In this document: piece after piece, positions 10,001-18,976 of the stretch | How the letters are laid out: the number at the start of each line of letters is the position of its first letter | Position numbering within the stretch: position 1 is the first letter of the stretch | Origin: Paenibacillus etheri | Lineage (GTDB): Bacteria; Bacillota; Bacilli; Paenibacillales; Paenibacillaceae | Assembly (NCBI RefSeq): GCF_001012825.1 | Contig: NZ_LCZJ02000026.1 | Coordinates: forward strand, 222,761-286,760 | Length of the DNA stretch: 64,000 nt | Reading direction: 5' to 3' | Translations under genes and position numbers: made by a program | Notes under the pieces: model-generated | Seen by the model: only the letters and a program-made list of their open reading frames with translations | Database searches by the model: none | Told to the model about the DNA's origin: nothing

Positions 10001-11146
10001 CACGATCTCCGCCACGCCGCCATCTTTATTCGTCACGCCTACAGCGTAACCACCAATCTTTGTTACACTGAGAAGATCTGGAGTCAAAGGTGCTGCGGCT
10101 TCCGCCACATTCAGTAAGAGATCAGCTTCTGTCTTCTTCCGAGGCGTCGAACTGTCATACACAGCGATGCTGACGGTAGACGCTCCTACTTTCGTCGGTG
10201 TTCCACTAATATTTCCTGATGCTGCATCCAGCGATAGACCGTCTGGCAATCCAGCAGCTTCAAAAGAATACGGCTGTACTCCCCCATAAACGGATAATGA
10301 TACCGAATAAGGCGATCCGACTTTTGCTTCTGAAAGATTCTTGGTAGCGATGCCTAAATCAGGCACTTTTACACTCCATTGTCCATCTGCACTGTTATGA
10401 GGTTTAAACAATGCCCAGGAAGAAGCATCCAGAGTGTCAAAGCTAATTTGTTTGAAATCTGCTTTATTGTTATCTGTATCCACAAAATCAACGCGACGGA
10501 CTGATTTTTGCTTGGAGGTACCTTCCGTTTTACCCGTTGGGTAATCCACTTCATATCCGTCAATCGTCGCATTATTATCATTGGCCGCTGCACCAATCAT
10601 GTCCACGTAACTGCTTGGCATCGTTTGAAATGGGTTCATAACCTGCAACAAGTCTGTACTGCTTAGCAGAACAACCTTCATACCATTGTTATTAAAATAC
10701 ATCCCTGGCCAGGACTGATCACCTATGGCACTAATATCTTCCTTGTGTTCTGTATTGTTAGCATCATCGGTAATCAGATAAGAGGAATGAGCCTTAATTG
10801 ATCCGTTCAAATCCAGCTTACTCCATTGTCCAGCGAGCTTAGGATCCGAATATTGTACAGACCAACCCGCTAGACTAACATCTGAATCGGTTGGGTTATA
10901 TAACTCAATGTAACCTTTCGAGAAAAATCCACCTGATGCATCGGCAGTGTTACCCCCACCATACACTTGATTAACAACAATATGGGGAATGTTCACATTG
11001 TACTTACCGTCTGCCGTATAAGGCGTACCTGATTGAACGGATGCTGCCACTGCTGGACCTGCCATCCAAGCGGAACCTAACAACATCTCAGCTGTTAGCA
11101 TAAGAGAAACAATAGCTTTACCTGTGGGTTTCAAGTAGATTTTCAC
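7043..11146 (-). CDS. Large SLH-anchored surface protein with lamin-tail, Ig-like and choice-of-anchor-I domains
   Basis: 1367 residues. A signal peptide (hydrophobic LMLTAEMLLGSAWMAG, cleavage near AVAAS) starts it. Domains in order: lamin-tail-like fold with GYIELYNPTDSDVSLAGWSV (~55-260); a putative He_PIG-type Ig module (PYSVSLSVYGGVQPYSFEA, ~270-350); a long beta-propeller-like region typical of 'choice-of-anchor I' proteins (TYMPDGIDQYTVGGKTYLF, FTANEGDATEW, ~360-870); a bacterial Ig-2 domain (ASVVPAKGGSNVVTWSSSN, ~875-945); a threonine/proline linker and beta region; then three SLH repeats (~1185-1367) that bind pyruvylated wall polymer. The GTG at 11146 overlaps the RBS; a TTG at 11134 is an alternative start. 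Probably a cell-surface protein of unknown, perhaps phosphatase- or nuclease-linked, role. Confidence 0.9.
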   Translation of the reverse strand: MKIYLKPTGKAIVSLMLTAEMLLGSAWMAGPAVAASVQSGTPYTADGKYNVNIPHIVVNQVYGGGNTADASGGFFSKGYIELYNPTDSDVSLAGWSVQYSDPKLAGQWSKLDLNGSIKAHSSYLITDDANNTEHKEDISAIGDQSWPGMYFNNNGMKVVLLSSTDLLQVMNPFQTMPSSYVDMIGAAANDNNATIDGYEVDYPTGKTEGTSKQKSVRRVDFVDTDNNKADFKQISFDTLDASSWALFKPHNSADGQWSVKVPDLGIATKNLSEAKVGSPYSVSLSVYGGVQPYSFEAAGLPDGLSLDAASGNISGTPTKVGASTVSIAVYDSSTPRKKTEADLLLNVAEAAAPLTPDLLSVTKIGGYAVGVTNKDGGVAEIVKFNRDNGKFYLVNGSSHPATVDIVNLKDPSNPQKEYSINVEQLSEVDGFTYGDLTSVDINTATKRIAVAIQEEDAMKNGKVLVLDYDGKLLTSYEAGVQPDMVKYTNDGRYILTADEAEPRTTVGDPEGSVTIIDTLKNTSILVKFDNPDVIDDLVHIRGVADPVTKQITGKGEKKDAVRDLEPEFVVLSDDQTIAYVALQENNAIAAIDIASKKVLWVNGLGFKDLSLPTNQLDLVKDKKVNLENVPFLGTYMPDGIDQYTVGGKTYLFTANEGDATEWDSKVNVSTVKKMKGSLNPDSKAAEFLNKNKDKYDSVEVMSDMGNDGIYLYGGRSFSIWEADSMEQVYDSGSDFEKITGERLPEFFNASNSNTTMDNRSTKKGPEPEYVKVGKVGQKALAFIGLERIGGLMTYDVTNPMEPSFVNYINTREFTPANTIETDTGPEGIEFIPATSSPTGWPLVLVANEVGGTVAIYQLNVSKVTLNQTSLSLKVGEASATLEASVVPAKGGSNVVTWSSSNSSVASVDNNGKVTPLAKGTAVISAYSADGYGVAESTVTVATADPVISNPGPGTTVTTKDPVKESTTPAVNSDGNKIIVEIKASKDAEGNLVASITSDMVTGALKSLGNSANGQIVFRSNVDAASGEVLLNFPSSAFAALAGSTAKSVGFEAGIGTITLDRNALSAVHTAAKGEDIKLSISSTDTEEKGKAQAVIGSRPVINLAISAGSQRLSNLGAGFATITVPYTLRANEDANAVVAYDLMNAGQAVVLAGSSYNAATGQLIFRSSQFSTYAVGYNKVSFSDIGSSFAKDSITYLAARDVITGISEGEFGSKSQLTRADVTLLLARLAGADLSTEGAGNFTDVKVDDYYAAAVAWANRKGIVTGVSEGQFDPRANVTREQLSVMIIRLAKAMNWTLPVSGDGSAFADQKWISVYALEAATAARQAGIISGKPAAGSSAHNFAPKDTATREEIAQMLAKLLKLSQS

Positions 11147-11150
11147 TCCT

Positions 11151-11169
11151 ATTGATAGTTTCTATCAAT
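11151..11169. promoter_or_regulatory. Perfect inverted repeat just upstream of the SLH protein gene
   Basis: ATTGATAG-TTT-CTATCAAT, 8-bp arms and a 3-nt spacer, immediately upstream of the RBS. It could be an operator or a small 5'-UTR stem that modulates translation of this large surface protein. Confidence 0.45.
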
Positions 11170-11226
11170 ATAGAGTAATAGTATTATCTAACCTGCAGAT
11201 TTGCGTAATGGTGATGTAAACATTCT

Positions 11227-11685
11227 CTATGCAGTAGCTGGAGTAATCTTTACAAAGATAAATCGTGTGAGCGGCCCAACTAGAATGATTTGCAGTGGAA
11301 GTGCAACAATAAAATTCTTACCTATCGCAGACAAATAAGCCATCGGTAGTTCTGAGGAGAACCCGACATGCAGAACTGCGCCATAGAAGGACATAAACAG
11401 CACCATTCCAGTTACCATAAAAAAGGATATGAACATGATTTTTTTGATCATTGGATCATTCTCTTTAACCAACTTATGTGCAATCCCTTTCGCAACCCTA
11501 CCTACAACAAAGACATCCAGAATAAATGCAACTATAAATGCAGGTACGTAGCCGATGATCACATCTTTAACTACTGTACCTGACCAGCCCTCCATCAGCG
11601 CTACATTGTAAATGCTCATACCCAGCACCATTAAAGCACACATAATGAACGTAAATAATAATGCTTCTTTTTTGTTTCTTCCCAT
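11227..11685 (-). CDS. DUF2798-like integral membrane protein
   Basis: 152 residues with four predicted membrane helices (about res 8-28, 40-62, 82-105, 122-145). The short, even spacing and motifs such as NVALMEGWSG and AFILDVFVVG fit the DUF2798 group of small membrane proteins of unknown function. Such proteins are often linked to MarR or TetR regulators, and here a MarR-family gene is divergently transcribed 144 bp away across two matching operators. The likely arrangement is repression of both genes by that MarR protein. No enzymatic motif is visible. Confidence 0.75.
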   Translation of the reverse strand: MGRNKKEALLFTFIMCALMVLGMSIYNVALMEGWSGTVVKDVIIGYVPAFIVAFILDVFVVGRVAKGIAHKLVKENDPMIKKIMFISFFMVTGMVLFMSFYGAVLHVGFSSELPMAYLSAIGKNFIVALPLQIILVGPLTRFIFVKITPATA

Positions 11686-11717
11686 CTTTTCCTCAGACTC
11701 CTTAGTGTTCTCTTAGT

Positions 11718-11776
11718 ATTGTCAACTTGGATTACAATATCACAGCGCCTTAAACTAAGTCAACCAAGTTGACAAT
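11718..11776. promoter_or_regulatory. Two facing MarR-type operators
   Basis: ATTGTCAACTTGG (11718-11730) and its exact reverse complement CCAAGTTGACAAT (11764-11776) are separated by 33 bp. The right copy is itself part of the palindrome GTCAAC-CAA-GTTGAC (11759-11773). They lie between the divergent DUF2798 and MarR genes, as expected for a regulator controlling both. Confidence 0.7.
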
Positions 11777-11829
11777 AAACACAAATGACTTATACTTGGA
11801 TTAACGAGCGATGATTTAGGAGTGTTCAC

Positions 11830-12246
11830 ATGGACAACCATCTGCAAGAAATGAATCTAATTGATTTACTTAGTGAGAAGCACCTAGTCTTACGTAAGAT
11901 TGTGACTGACCAAGACCCGGATCAAATCAACAAAACTGAATCTCATATCCTAGCCGTTCTTGAAGCACATCAAATGCTCTCGATCTCGGAAATCAGTAGA
12001 ATTATTAATATTTCTAGGCAAGGTACGCATAAAAGCATTCAAGGACTGTTATCCCGTAACTATGTGGAAGCCGTTGAGGTCGAAGGAAATCAACGTGACA
12101 AAAACATCATCCTTACCCAGAAGGGGATCGAATGCAATCAAAGAATGATGATCACCAAAATCGAATTAGAGCAAAGAATCGCTAACAAGCTTGGGGCAGC
12201 TAACGTAGAACTGCTTAAATCTTTGTTAAAAGAAGAATGGCTCTAA
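11830..12246 (+). CDS. MarR-family winged-helix regulator
   Basis: 138 residues, ATG start with TTAGGAG upstream. The winged helix is in the middle: a helix-turn-helix from HQMLSISEISRIINISRQG into THKSIQGLLSRNYVEAVE, a wing with GNQRDKNIILTQKG, and flanking dimerisation helices. No cysteine sensor typical of OhrR is seen. Paired inverted operators lie between it and the divergent DUF2798 membrane gene, so it probably represses itself and that gene in response to an unknown small molecule. A hairpin follows the gene. Confidence 0.85.
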   Translation: MDNHLQEMNLIDLLSEKHLVLRKIVTDQDPDQINKTESHILAVLEAHQMLSISEISRIINISRQGTHKSIQGLLSRNYVEAVEVEGNQRDKNIILTQKGIECNQRMMITKIELEQRIANKLGAANVELLKSLLKEEWL

Positions 12247-12253
12247 TCTCCAG

Positions 12254-12289
12254 CAAAAAGAGACGCAGAGTTCTCCACCCTGCGTCTCT
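12254..12289 (-). terminator. Hairpin between MarR gene and flavoprotein pseudogene
   Basis: AGAGACGCAG pairs with CTGCGTCTCT. The T-run is on the minus strand (AAAAAG at 12255-12260 read in reverse), so it mainly terminates the pseudogene transcript. Confidence 0.65.
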
Positions 12290-12322
12290 AAAAAGATTCA
12301 ATTATTTTCCGGGAAATTGTCG

Positions 12323-13316
12323 TTAATTAGCTTTCAAAGCACTGTTTGCCGCGCTCTCCCCTCCAAGACGACCTGAGGTAAAGGAGTATAGCAACGCCGT
12401 TTCCAACATAAGTATCGTTAAACAACACGCCTTCAGATTCAAGACCTACAGCAAACAATCCTTTCACAGGCGTCCGTTTATCATTCAGAACTTGGAACTT
12501 TGTATTTACTAGCAAGCCACCAACAGAACCCAAGTTATTGATTTCAGCAATGATTGCGTAATATGGACCTTCTTCGCCCATAGATTCTAAGTACTCAGTT
12601 GCTTTACTAAACTCTGTATCTACACCAGTTTTTGTCGCTTCTTTATAACTATTGTAATTTTCTACAAACACATCTACATCCATTCCTGCATTTGTTGCTA
12701 ATTCCTCAATCGTATTCCCTTTGAAGCCATCTCCGTTCTCCACCATCGAATCAAATACTTTCTCGACATTTGTCCAAGGGTTCTCAAGCGTAAATTGATC
12801 GGCAAACCCGGCATAGAATTCAGGTGGCATTCCTGGAAGACTTGGTGCATGAACACCTTGCATTCCCTTGGTCTGAAGTGAATTTAATTGGGATTTCGAG
12901 ACGATAACCATATGATATGGTCCATTAAATGCACTTGTATTCGCTGCTGCAACCGAAGTTAAAGTCGCCGCTTCATCTCTGAATCTTGCGCCAGAAGTAC
13001 CTACATTCATAAAATTCGGAAGATACGTTAACATGAGTGGATAACTTGCTTCAAAAGGCTCATATTGTGCTTTAAGACCTTGTGTTGCTCTAGCCAACGT
13101 TTGGTGCAGCATTTGTCCACCGAAGTTGTCCGGCACCTTGGCTCCAGCTTCCCATGCCATCTTAAGCCCTTCCCCTACGTTCTGTCCTAATCCACCGTTA
13201 ACCCCTTCGAAACCAAACGCCTCTTTAACCATTTCTTTATTTGCAGCATAACCACCTGTTGCCATCACGACACTCTTCGCTGAAATTTCAAGCGTTGTAC
13301 ATCTACTCATTAACAA
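12323..13316 (-). pseudogene. Flavocytochrome-c/fumarate-reductase-like flavoprotein, truncated and frameshifted
   Basis: The readable ORF (12327-13316, ~329 residues) is the C-terminal two thirds of an FAD-dependent fumarate-reductase-like protein: TLEISAKSVVMATGGYAANKEM, ARFRDEAATLTSV, GSVGGLLVNTKFQVL, GLFAVGLESEGVLFN. The N-terminal GxGxxG FAD-binding part is missing. After YVGNGVA (near 12398) the frame slips: the ORF ends in LRSSWRGERGK, while the neighbouring frame continues with the conserved end YSFTSGRLGGESAA and stops at 12323. The 5' end is fused to a broken MerR gene (next entry). Damaged at both ends, almost certainly inactive as a reductase. Confidence 0.85.
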
Positions 13317-13483
13317 ATCTCTTGCATCTAAATCATTAAAATATCTTAATTATTGCTGTTATCTTTAGTGGGCTTAACAATATCATGTTTCTCGTATAAC
13401 CTCAGCGTATCTGCAGTTACACCGAGAATGGAAGCAAATTCCCCTATGCAATATTTCAACTGATGTCCCTCCATCCATTTCAT
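13311..13483 (-). pseudogene. MerR-family regulator N-terminus, frameshifted and fused to flavoprotein remnant
   Basis: From an ATG at 13483 one reads a MerR helix-turn-helix: QLKYCIGEFASILGVTADT, then LRLYEKHDIVKPTKDNSNN, then a stop at 13346. Losing one base explains this: the next frame continues RYFNDLDARDLLMSRC, exactly what follows NNY in such MerR proteins. That continuation runs in frame into TTLEISAK of the flavoprotein. So a deletion joined the first ~60 codons of a MerR gene to the middle of a flavoprotein gene. The wing and dimerisation parts are gone. The short ORF alone is 45 codons and is missed by length cut-offs. Confidence 0.8.
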
Positions 13484-13572
13484 GCATACCCAGCCACATT
13501 AAATGATATACAGAAGGACCCTATTAAGATATGAAGTAGTTCATTTCTTACTATTCTAATGTATGCAGAAGA

Positions 13573-14616
13573 TTACGCCAGACCAAACAAGTGTACTAGT
13601 GTAAATCCAACTAAGGACAACAAGACCGAACCTATAAGTCCTGCTGCAAAAGATTTCATTCCTAGTCGTCTAAATGCTGCCAAATCAACGTTTAAACCAA
13701 GTCCAGCCATCGCCATAGCGATTAGCATATAAGCAATCGTTACTATTCCATTTGCCACTGATGCGGACACAATCCCTAACGAATTCACACCGCTGACGAG
13801 TAAGAAACCTAGAATAAACCAAGGAATAGGAATGCTTCTCCATGAGGCTTTAGACTGTCCACCTTGCACTTTTCTTTCTGCACGATTGGTCCAAACCCCA
13901 ATTAAGATAGCGACAGGAACGAGTAAGGCCACCCGAGTCAATTTGACGATAACCGCCATATCTACTGCTTCATTCCCACCAGCATCTGCTGCTGCGATGA
14001 CGTGAGCAATTTCATGTAAGGTAGCTCCAGAGAAAACCCCATAACCAAGATCCGATAAGCCTAGTAAAGGATACAAAAAAGTGTAGAGTAATGTGAATAT
14101 TGTACCTAAAATAGCAACTATCGCTGCGCCAATAGCAGTTTCGTCGTCTTTGGCTTTGATTTGTGGAGCAATCGCCACCACCGCTGCCGCACCGCAAATC
14201 GCTGTTCCGCAAGCCGTTAAGATACTGAGTCGCTTATCAACCTTAAACAGTCTGGCAAGTCCGAATACAACAGGGATCGTAAATACGATCACAATAACAG
14301 CCAGTAGAAATACCCGTGGACCTGCAGCAACAATATCCATTAAATTCAGCCGCATCCCAAGAAGGATAATCCCAAGCCGCAGCAGCTTTTTACTGGAAAA
14401 ATCAGTGCCTTGCGTGATCGTACCAGGCACTCCGGCAGTTGCCCGCCAAATAATTCCGATTAAGATGGCAATGACCAATTGGCCCATAATAGAGAGAAAT
14501 GGAAAGCCTGCTAAATATTTTGCAACTAATGCAATGATTAAGGTTAATCCAATGCCAAGCGCAAAACCAACTTGTTTCTTATTGTTTGATTGGTATAATC
14601 CCTGTGAATCCCCCAT
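13573..14616 (-). CDS. YeiH/UPF0324-family membrane protein, putative sulfate exporter
   Basis: About 347 residues from the ATG at 14616, chosen because GAGGGGG lies 7-8 nt upstream; the ATG at 14670 has no such site. About ten hydrophobic helices. Recognisable family segments are [55 protein letters not shown] and [22 protein letters not shown]0324 proteins sit in the inner membrane and are thought to export sulfate or related anions in sulfonate-using bacteria; this is family knowledge, not shown here. Its neighbours are remnants and a helicase, so context adds little. It probably once belonged with the broken MerR/flavoprotein genes just downstream. Confidence 0.85.
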   Translation of the reverse strand: MGDSQGLYQSNNKKQVGFALGIGLTLIIALVAKYLAGFPFLSIMGQLVIAILIGIIWRATAGVPGTITQGTDFSSKKLLRLGIILLGMRLNLMDIVAAGPRVFLLAVIVIVFTIPVVFGLARLFKVDKRLSILTACGTAICGAAAVVAIAPQIKAKDDETAIGAAIVAILGTIFTLLYTFLYPLLGLSDLGYGVFSGATLHEIAHVIAAADAGGNEAVDMAVIVKLTRVALLVPVAILIGVWTNRAERKVQGGQSKASWRSIPIPWFILGFLLVSGVNSLGIVSASVANGIVTIAYMLIAMAMAGLGLNVDLAAFRRLGMKSFAAGLIGSVLLSLVGFTLVHLFGLA

Positions 14617-14757
14617 GTCGTATACCCCCTCGTATGATTCTCTAGATGATGGAATATGTGTGTACCCCATGAATCAACAATAATACGCTCAGGCTTGAAA
14701 GTTAAATACCAATATACTATCCGTAAGATTAGTAATCCTTATGCTTGAATTTACGCA

Positions 14758-14783
14758 TAAAAAAAGCTCCTTCGAGAAGGAGA
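14758..14783 (-). terminator. Terminator after DinG-like helicase gene
   Basis: On the minus strand CTCCTTCTCGAAGGAG is followed by CTTTTTTTAT. Compact GC-rich stem and T-run. Confidence 0.75.
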
Positions 14784-14832
14784 ATGCCGAAGCATCCACC
14801 TCCAAAAGAGCGATTGTGTTCCTATATTAAAT

Positions 14833-16782
14833 TTAAACTTCAAGCTTTTGAAGCTTAGTCCCCTTCGGGAGTACCGAAGTTATATACTCGTGAACTGGGT
14901 GTTGTCCTTCAGCTTCCGCAAGTACCGTCACAATTCCTTGGTCCGTACCTGTTCTGATCAGACGTCCCATTCCTTGTTTAAGTCTTAGCAGCATGTAAGG
15001 CAAATCCACATCTTCAAAAGGATTGGAAGTCTCCGCACGTTTCGCCATAAATACAGGGTCAAGCGGTGGATAAGGTAGCGACCAAATGATCACATTAGAT
15101 AGTGAGGGTCCTGGTATATCTAGTCCTTCCCACAGCGTCACCGCACATAGCACACTATGCTCATCCCGTTGAAAGGCTGATATTAGATAGCTGATCTCTT
15201 GATCCCCTTCATAGAGGAAAGAATATTTGCTGGATTCTGCTCTCAGCGAGTTGAGCTGCTTGAACTGCAGAAGTTCTTCGCGAGTACGGAACAGCAATAG
15301 GGCTCTTCCTTCTGTCTGCTGGATAAGTTTTATAGAAATCTCCATTTTCTCAGCAAAATCACCTTTCCGAAGCTCCGGTACATAGACATTCATCTGGTGC
15401 TCATAATCATATGGTGAGTCTACGGAGAAGGACAAGAAGTCTTGTATCCCAAGACTGTCCTTCAAGTATTGGAATGATTTATCCACGGATAATGTAGCCG
15501 AAGAGAATACGATTGGCATTTTTTGCGTGAATAAGCTGTCTTGAAGTACTTCCTTAACATTACGCGGCATGACCGACAGCGTTAAACCATCGCTATCTTC
15601 CGTCGCCCAGCAAATTAGTGCACCTGAATCCTCAAACAACCTCAATGCGATCTCAATAGTCTCCAGACGTTCTTCCACAATTCGCAATTGATATTCATCA
15701 ATCGTGTAAAGTCCACTTTCGAATACTAATTCTTCTTCAATTGCGGCAATTACACTACGCATGCGATGTACCTCACGGATTAGCGGCGCATTAAGCTCAA
15801 TGCTTTTTCGATCCGATCCCGGAATGCTGCGGCATTGACGACGGATGTATTTGAACATTTGCTCACTTTGCATAATCGCTTCATCGATAAGTACAGCGAG
15901 CGTCTCACGAATCTCATTTTGTAGCAGACGAGAGATCAGTTCTTCAAAGACGACATGCTTCATTTTATATCCTAACGCCTTCATGGCGGCAGATTCTAAC
16001 AAATGCCCTTCGTCAAAAACAACAGCACAATGTTCTGGAAGCAGAGGAATTTGACCCTCTCGCTTACGCGCTTCATAAGTCCAAACATGCTCCATGTAAT
16101 AATCGTGAGAACAAATGATCAAGTCGCCTGATTTCCGGTAATGATCACGGGACAACGTCTGTCCACAGCGGTGCCGCATATCGCAAGTAAAACAATCCTG
16201 AAACGTATCCCAGTTAATCTTATTCCATTGCTCATCGTTCAGATCTGGATAATCCCTTCGGTCGCCATAGGCATGGAACTGCTGCATCGGTGCATGAGAA
16301 TGTACAAAATCAGGTAAAGTACCATATAGACTCTCCAGCGGCAAGCTGCCATCATCATTGTTGCGAGCATGATCCAGCTTTTTCAGACACATATATTTAT
16401 CAGGCGATTTCGCTAGTCTGGCATCGATACTCATATTCAGATGCTTCGCAAGCTTGGCAATATCACCCTCTGGCTTCACCAACTGCTCAATCAAGGACTC
16501 GTCCGCACAAGCGATAATCGCAGGTTTACCCCTATATCGTGCGTAACAAATGCTGTATAACAAATATACTAAAGTCTTACCCGTACCGACCCCTGCCTCA
16601 GCAAAAATCGTCTTTTTCTCAGCAAACGCTCTTTCCACCTGAAAAGCCATGTAAATCTGTTCATCACGAACTTCAAATCCTGCCTCAGGAAGAATTTCAT
16701 AGAATACATCGCCGACCCATTCCCCTACTTGCTCCATAAAAGGTCTGGTCCGATCATATTCAAAAGGATACTGTGTCGCCAA
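14833..16782 (-). CDS. DinG/XPD-like ATP-dependent helicase with Fe-S cysteines
   Basis: About 649 residues from a TTG at 16782 that follows GGAGG by 8 nt; the upstream ATG at 16812 has no ribosome binding site. Walker A is EAGVGTGKT (~62-70), Walker B/DEAH-type box is VVFDEGH (~254-260), and motif VI is GMGRLIRTGTD. Between motif I and II four cysteines (~132, 197, 200, 206: YMCLKK, DCFTCDMRHRC) match the 4Fe-4S site of XPD/DinG superfamily-2 helicases, which unwind DNA or DNA-RNA hybrids 5' to 3'. There is no N-terminal exonuclease domain as in Bacillus DinG, so it is closer to YoaA or short DinG forms. Stand-alone gene with its own terminator. Confidence 0.88.
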   Translation of the reverse strand: MATQYPFEYDRTRPFMEQVGEWVGDVFYEILPEAGFEVRDEQIYMAFQVERAFAEKKTIFAEAGVGTGKTLVYLLYSICYARYRGKPAIIACADESLIEQLVKPEGDIAKLAKHLNMSIDARLAKSPDKYMCLKKLDHARNNDDGSLPLESLYGTLPDFVHSHAPMQQFHAYGDRRDYPDLNDEQWNKINWDTFQDCFTCDMRHRCGQTLSRDHYRKSGDLIICSHDYYMEHVWTYEARKREGQIPLLPEHCAVVFDEGHLLESAAMKALGYKMKHVVFEELISRLLQNEIRETLAVLIDEAIMQSEQMFKYIRRQCRSIPGSDRKSIELNAPLIREVHRMRSVIAAIEEELVFESGLYTIDEYQLRIVEERLETIEIALRLFEDSGALICWATEDSDGLTLSVMPRNVKEVLQDSLFTQKMPIVFSSATLSVDKSFQYLKDSLGIQDFLSFSVDSPYDYEHQMNVYVPELRKGDFAEKMEISIKLIQQTEGRALLLFRTREELLQFKQLNSLRAESSKYSFLYEGDQEISYLISAFQRDEHSVLCAVTLWEGLDIPGPSLSNVIIWSLPYPPLDPVFMAKRAETSNPFEDVDLPYMLLRLKQGMGRLIRTGTDQGIVTVLAEAEGQHPVHEYITSVLPKGTKLQKLEV

Positions 16783-16903
16783 CAAGCCTACCTCCAATAT
16801 TTGATCAGGCATATCACTTATGCCATGAAAAATAGAATCAACGGAAAAACTCTATTATCTCATAACATTGGAGTAATTACAAAGTAGTTCATTTGGAAAC
16901 AGG

Positions 16904-17371
<468 letters not shown>

Positions 17372-17387
17372 CTACAAGTCCAACAGC

Positions 17388-17725
17388 AGATTACTATAGC
17401 AGGCAGGAGGATCCTTACCTTTAATAGAATTAACAATTATATTGCATATTCCACAAAGAAAAATCTAATGCAATTTTTTGGCGCTATTTCAATCAAATCG
17501 GAGCTAATTTTAGAAGAATTAAATAATTTTTATTCAAAGTATCGCGAAAATGAATGGAGTTACATCGTTGAAAAGCAAGTGAGTAATAACATTACCTTTA
17601 TTGAACATCGTGACTTGAAATTCAAAGCTTTGAAAGCAGATGAAACGCTGATCAACTATTATATTGTCTATACTTGGGGCAGTAGTGACTATCCATTAAG
17701 TGATCTTGACATACGAGGGCATTAA
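17388..17725 (+). pseudogene. Unrecognised AT-rich coding remnant
   Basis: Open on the plus strand right after the AKR junction. The codons give a plausible globular protein end (ILTFNRINNYIAYSTKK, ITFIEHRDLKFKAL, YYIVYTWGSSDYPLSDLDI) with low GC unlike the flanking AKR sequence. An ATG at 17467 would give 86 residues, but no good RBS precedes it. Most likely the 3' end of a foreign gene left after a rearrangement. I do not recognise the family. The longer ORF that starts upstream only reads the antisense of the AKR fragment. Confidence 0.45.
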
Positions 17726-17912
17726 CACTTAAAGCAAGATATTTTTTTAGTATTAAGCAAAAGGGCGGGGAAGAAATGCATTGGGTATTTTATTCTATTG
17801 CTACCAACGATATTAATTGGGCTATTTTTATTTTACATTCTTCCAGCAATCCAGAGACCTTATGTTTTAATAGTTCCTATGGTATTTGGGTTGATAAAGA
17901 GCTCATTCATTT
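17726..17912 (+). other. Possible membrane-protein remnant, no start codon
   Basis: One frame (about 17777-17914) reads YFILLLPTILIGLFLFYIL followed by PAIQRPYVLIVPMVFG and a stop, like a single membrane helix plus the start of another. No usable start codon was found upstream in that frame, so it is at best a fragment related to the preceding remnant. Confidence 0.25.
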
Positions 17913-17963
17913 AAAAACGGCAGCCTAGAACTTTGTCTCACTCGTCCAGGGCTGCCGCTTTTT
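17913..17963. terminator. Bidirectional terminator
   Basis: CGGCAGCC (17918-17925) and GGCTGCCG (17950-17957) with A-run before and T-run after. Ends the pectinesterase transcript coming from the right. Confidence 0.75.
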
Positions 17964-17992
17964 ATTAAGGCTAGTCTAATCCATCTGTACCC

Positions 17993-18949
17993 TTACTTCC
18001 AAAAGTCCGACCCAGCAAAAATCAACTTTTTATCCAGCGCTTCTCTCCCATCCTCAAAGCAATCTGCCCAAGAAACACGCTTCTTACTTAGGAGCGCAGC
18101 ATCCTTCACTTCATATTCCTGATATCTTACAGTTTGCTCATTCGCTGAGTTATTCCAGTTGTCCCAGCCCAAAGGATGAATATGCGAACCCATCTTACAA
18201 CCCACAAATGCAGTTTTAGCGTACTCGCGCCAAGGCCGTCCTAGAAACACTGGAGCAATATCAGGGACGGCTGTTAAGAAGCAATTCTTGAAAATAAAAC
18301 CATGTGACTGTCCCTCGGGTGTCGAAGCAGCTGTTATATACCCTGCTTGATTCTCACTATGGCGCAAGCTTCGGATCTCACATTGATCGAAATAAGCCGT
18401 TGCACCGCCAAAAATAAAATCAACCGTTCCTTCTATATAGCAATGCTGATACAACTGGCGATAATGGATATGATGATCTCTCAGTGGAATGCCTCCAAAT
18501 GCCCCTCGCTCTCGTGGAGCAGGTGGCAAAGGTCCTGTAAATAACGTGTCTTGATACCCTTTAAAGGTACAATGTCTGAACACGGTTTGGTCGCAATGTG
18601 CATAAACGGCTACCGCCTGACCAATATGTTCTCCCTGCCCAGCACTGTTGGTAATCACCAGGTTCTCTAAGACCAGGTCGGTACCTCCCAGAAATAACGT
18701 TGGTGTAGCAAACGTATTGATTTCTTCACCCGCTTCATCACGCTCTTTGGCATAACGATTCATGGTTATTTCCACGGTTCCAAGTCCAATGATCGTAAGA
18801 TTAGAACGGTAAATTCTAACTGTCTCATGGTAGACACCTGACAGAATATAGAGCGTATCCGCTTGGCAAATTGGCTCACGCTCTAGCGAATCTATTGCCT
18901 CTTGAATCGTGTGATAATCGCAACAGGATTCTTTGCCTACTACTAGCAT
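17993..18949 (-). CDS. Pectinesterase (CE8), cytoplasmic type
   Basis: 318 residues, right-handed beta-helix pectin methylesterase. Family motifs are in order: GVYHETVRI (GxYxE), IGQAVAVYAHCD with Gln111, GYQDTLF with Asp134, GTVDFIFGG with catalytic Asp177, and FLGRPWREYA with Arg238/Trp240. It removes methyl groups from homogalacturonan chains. There is no signal peptide, so it should act on imported oligosaccharides in the cytoplasm. It is the last gene of the minus-strand pectin operon, starting 27 bp after the hydrolase gene. RBS AAAGGAAC is weak, which fits translational coupling. A bidirectional terminator follows. Confidence 0.92.
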   Translation of the reverse strand: MLVVGKESCCDYHTIQEAIDSLEREPICQADTLYILSGVYHETVRIYRSNLTIIGLGTVEITMNRYAKERDEAGEEINTFATPTLFLGGTDLVLENLVITNSAGQGEHIGQAVAVYAHCDQTVFRHCTFKGYQDTLFTGPLPPAPRERGAFGGIPLRDHHIHYRQLYQHCYIEGTVDFIFGGATAYFDQCEIRSLRHSENQAGYITAASTPEGQSHGFIFKNCFLTAVPDIAPVFLGRPWREYAKTAFVGCKMGSHIHPLGWDNWNNSANEQTVRYQEYEVKDAALLSKKRVSWADCFEDGREALDKKLIFAGSDFWK

Positions 18950-18976
18950 CGGTGGTTAAGTTCCTTTCTATGGATT

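Noticed and set aside
11830-12246. OhrR-type peroxide sensor
   Set aside because: No conserved N-terminal cysteine and no ohr gene next to it.
14093-14683. Plus-strand ORF of 196 codons opposite the YeiH-type gene
   Set aside because: Antisense shadow of hydrophobic codons; the minus-strand frame shows clear family motifs.
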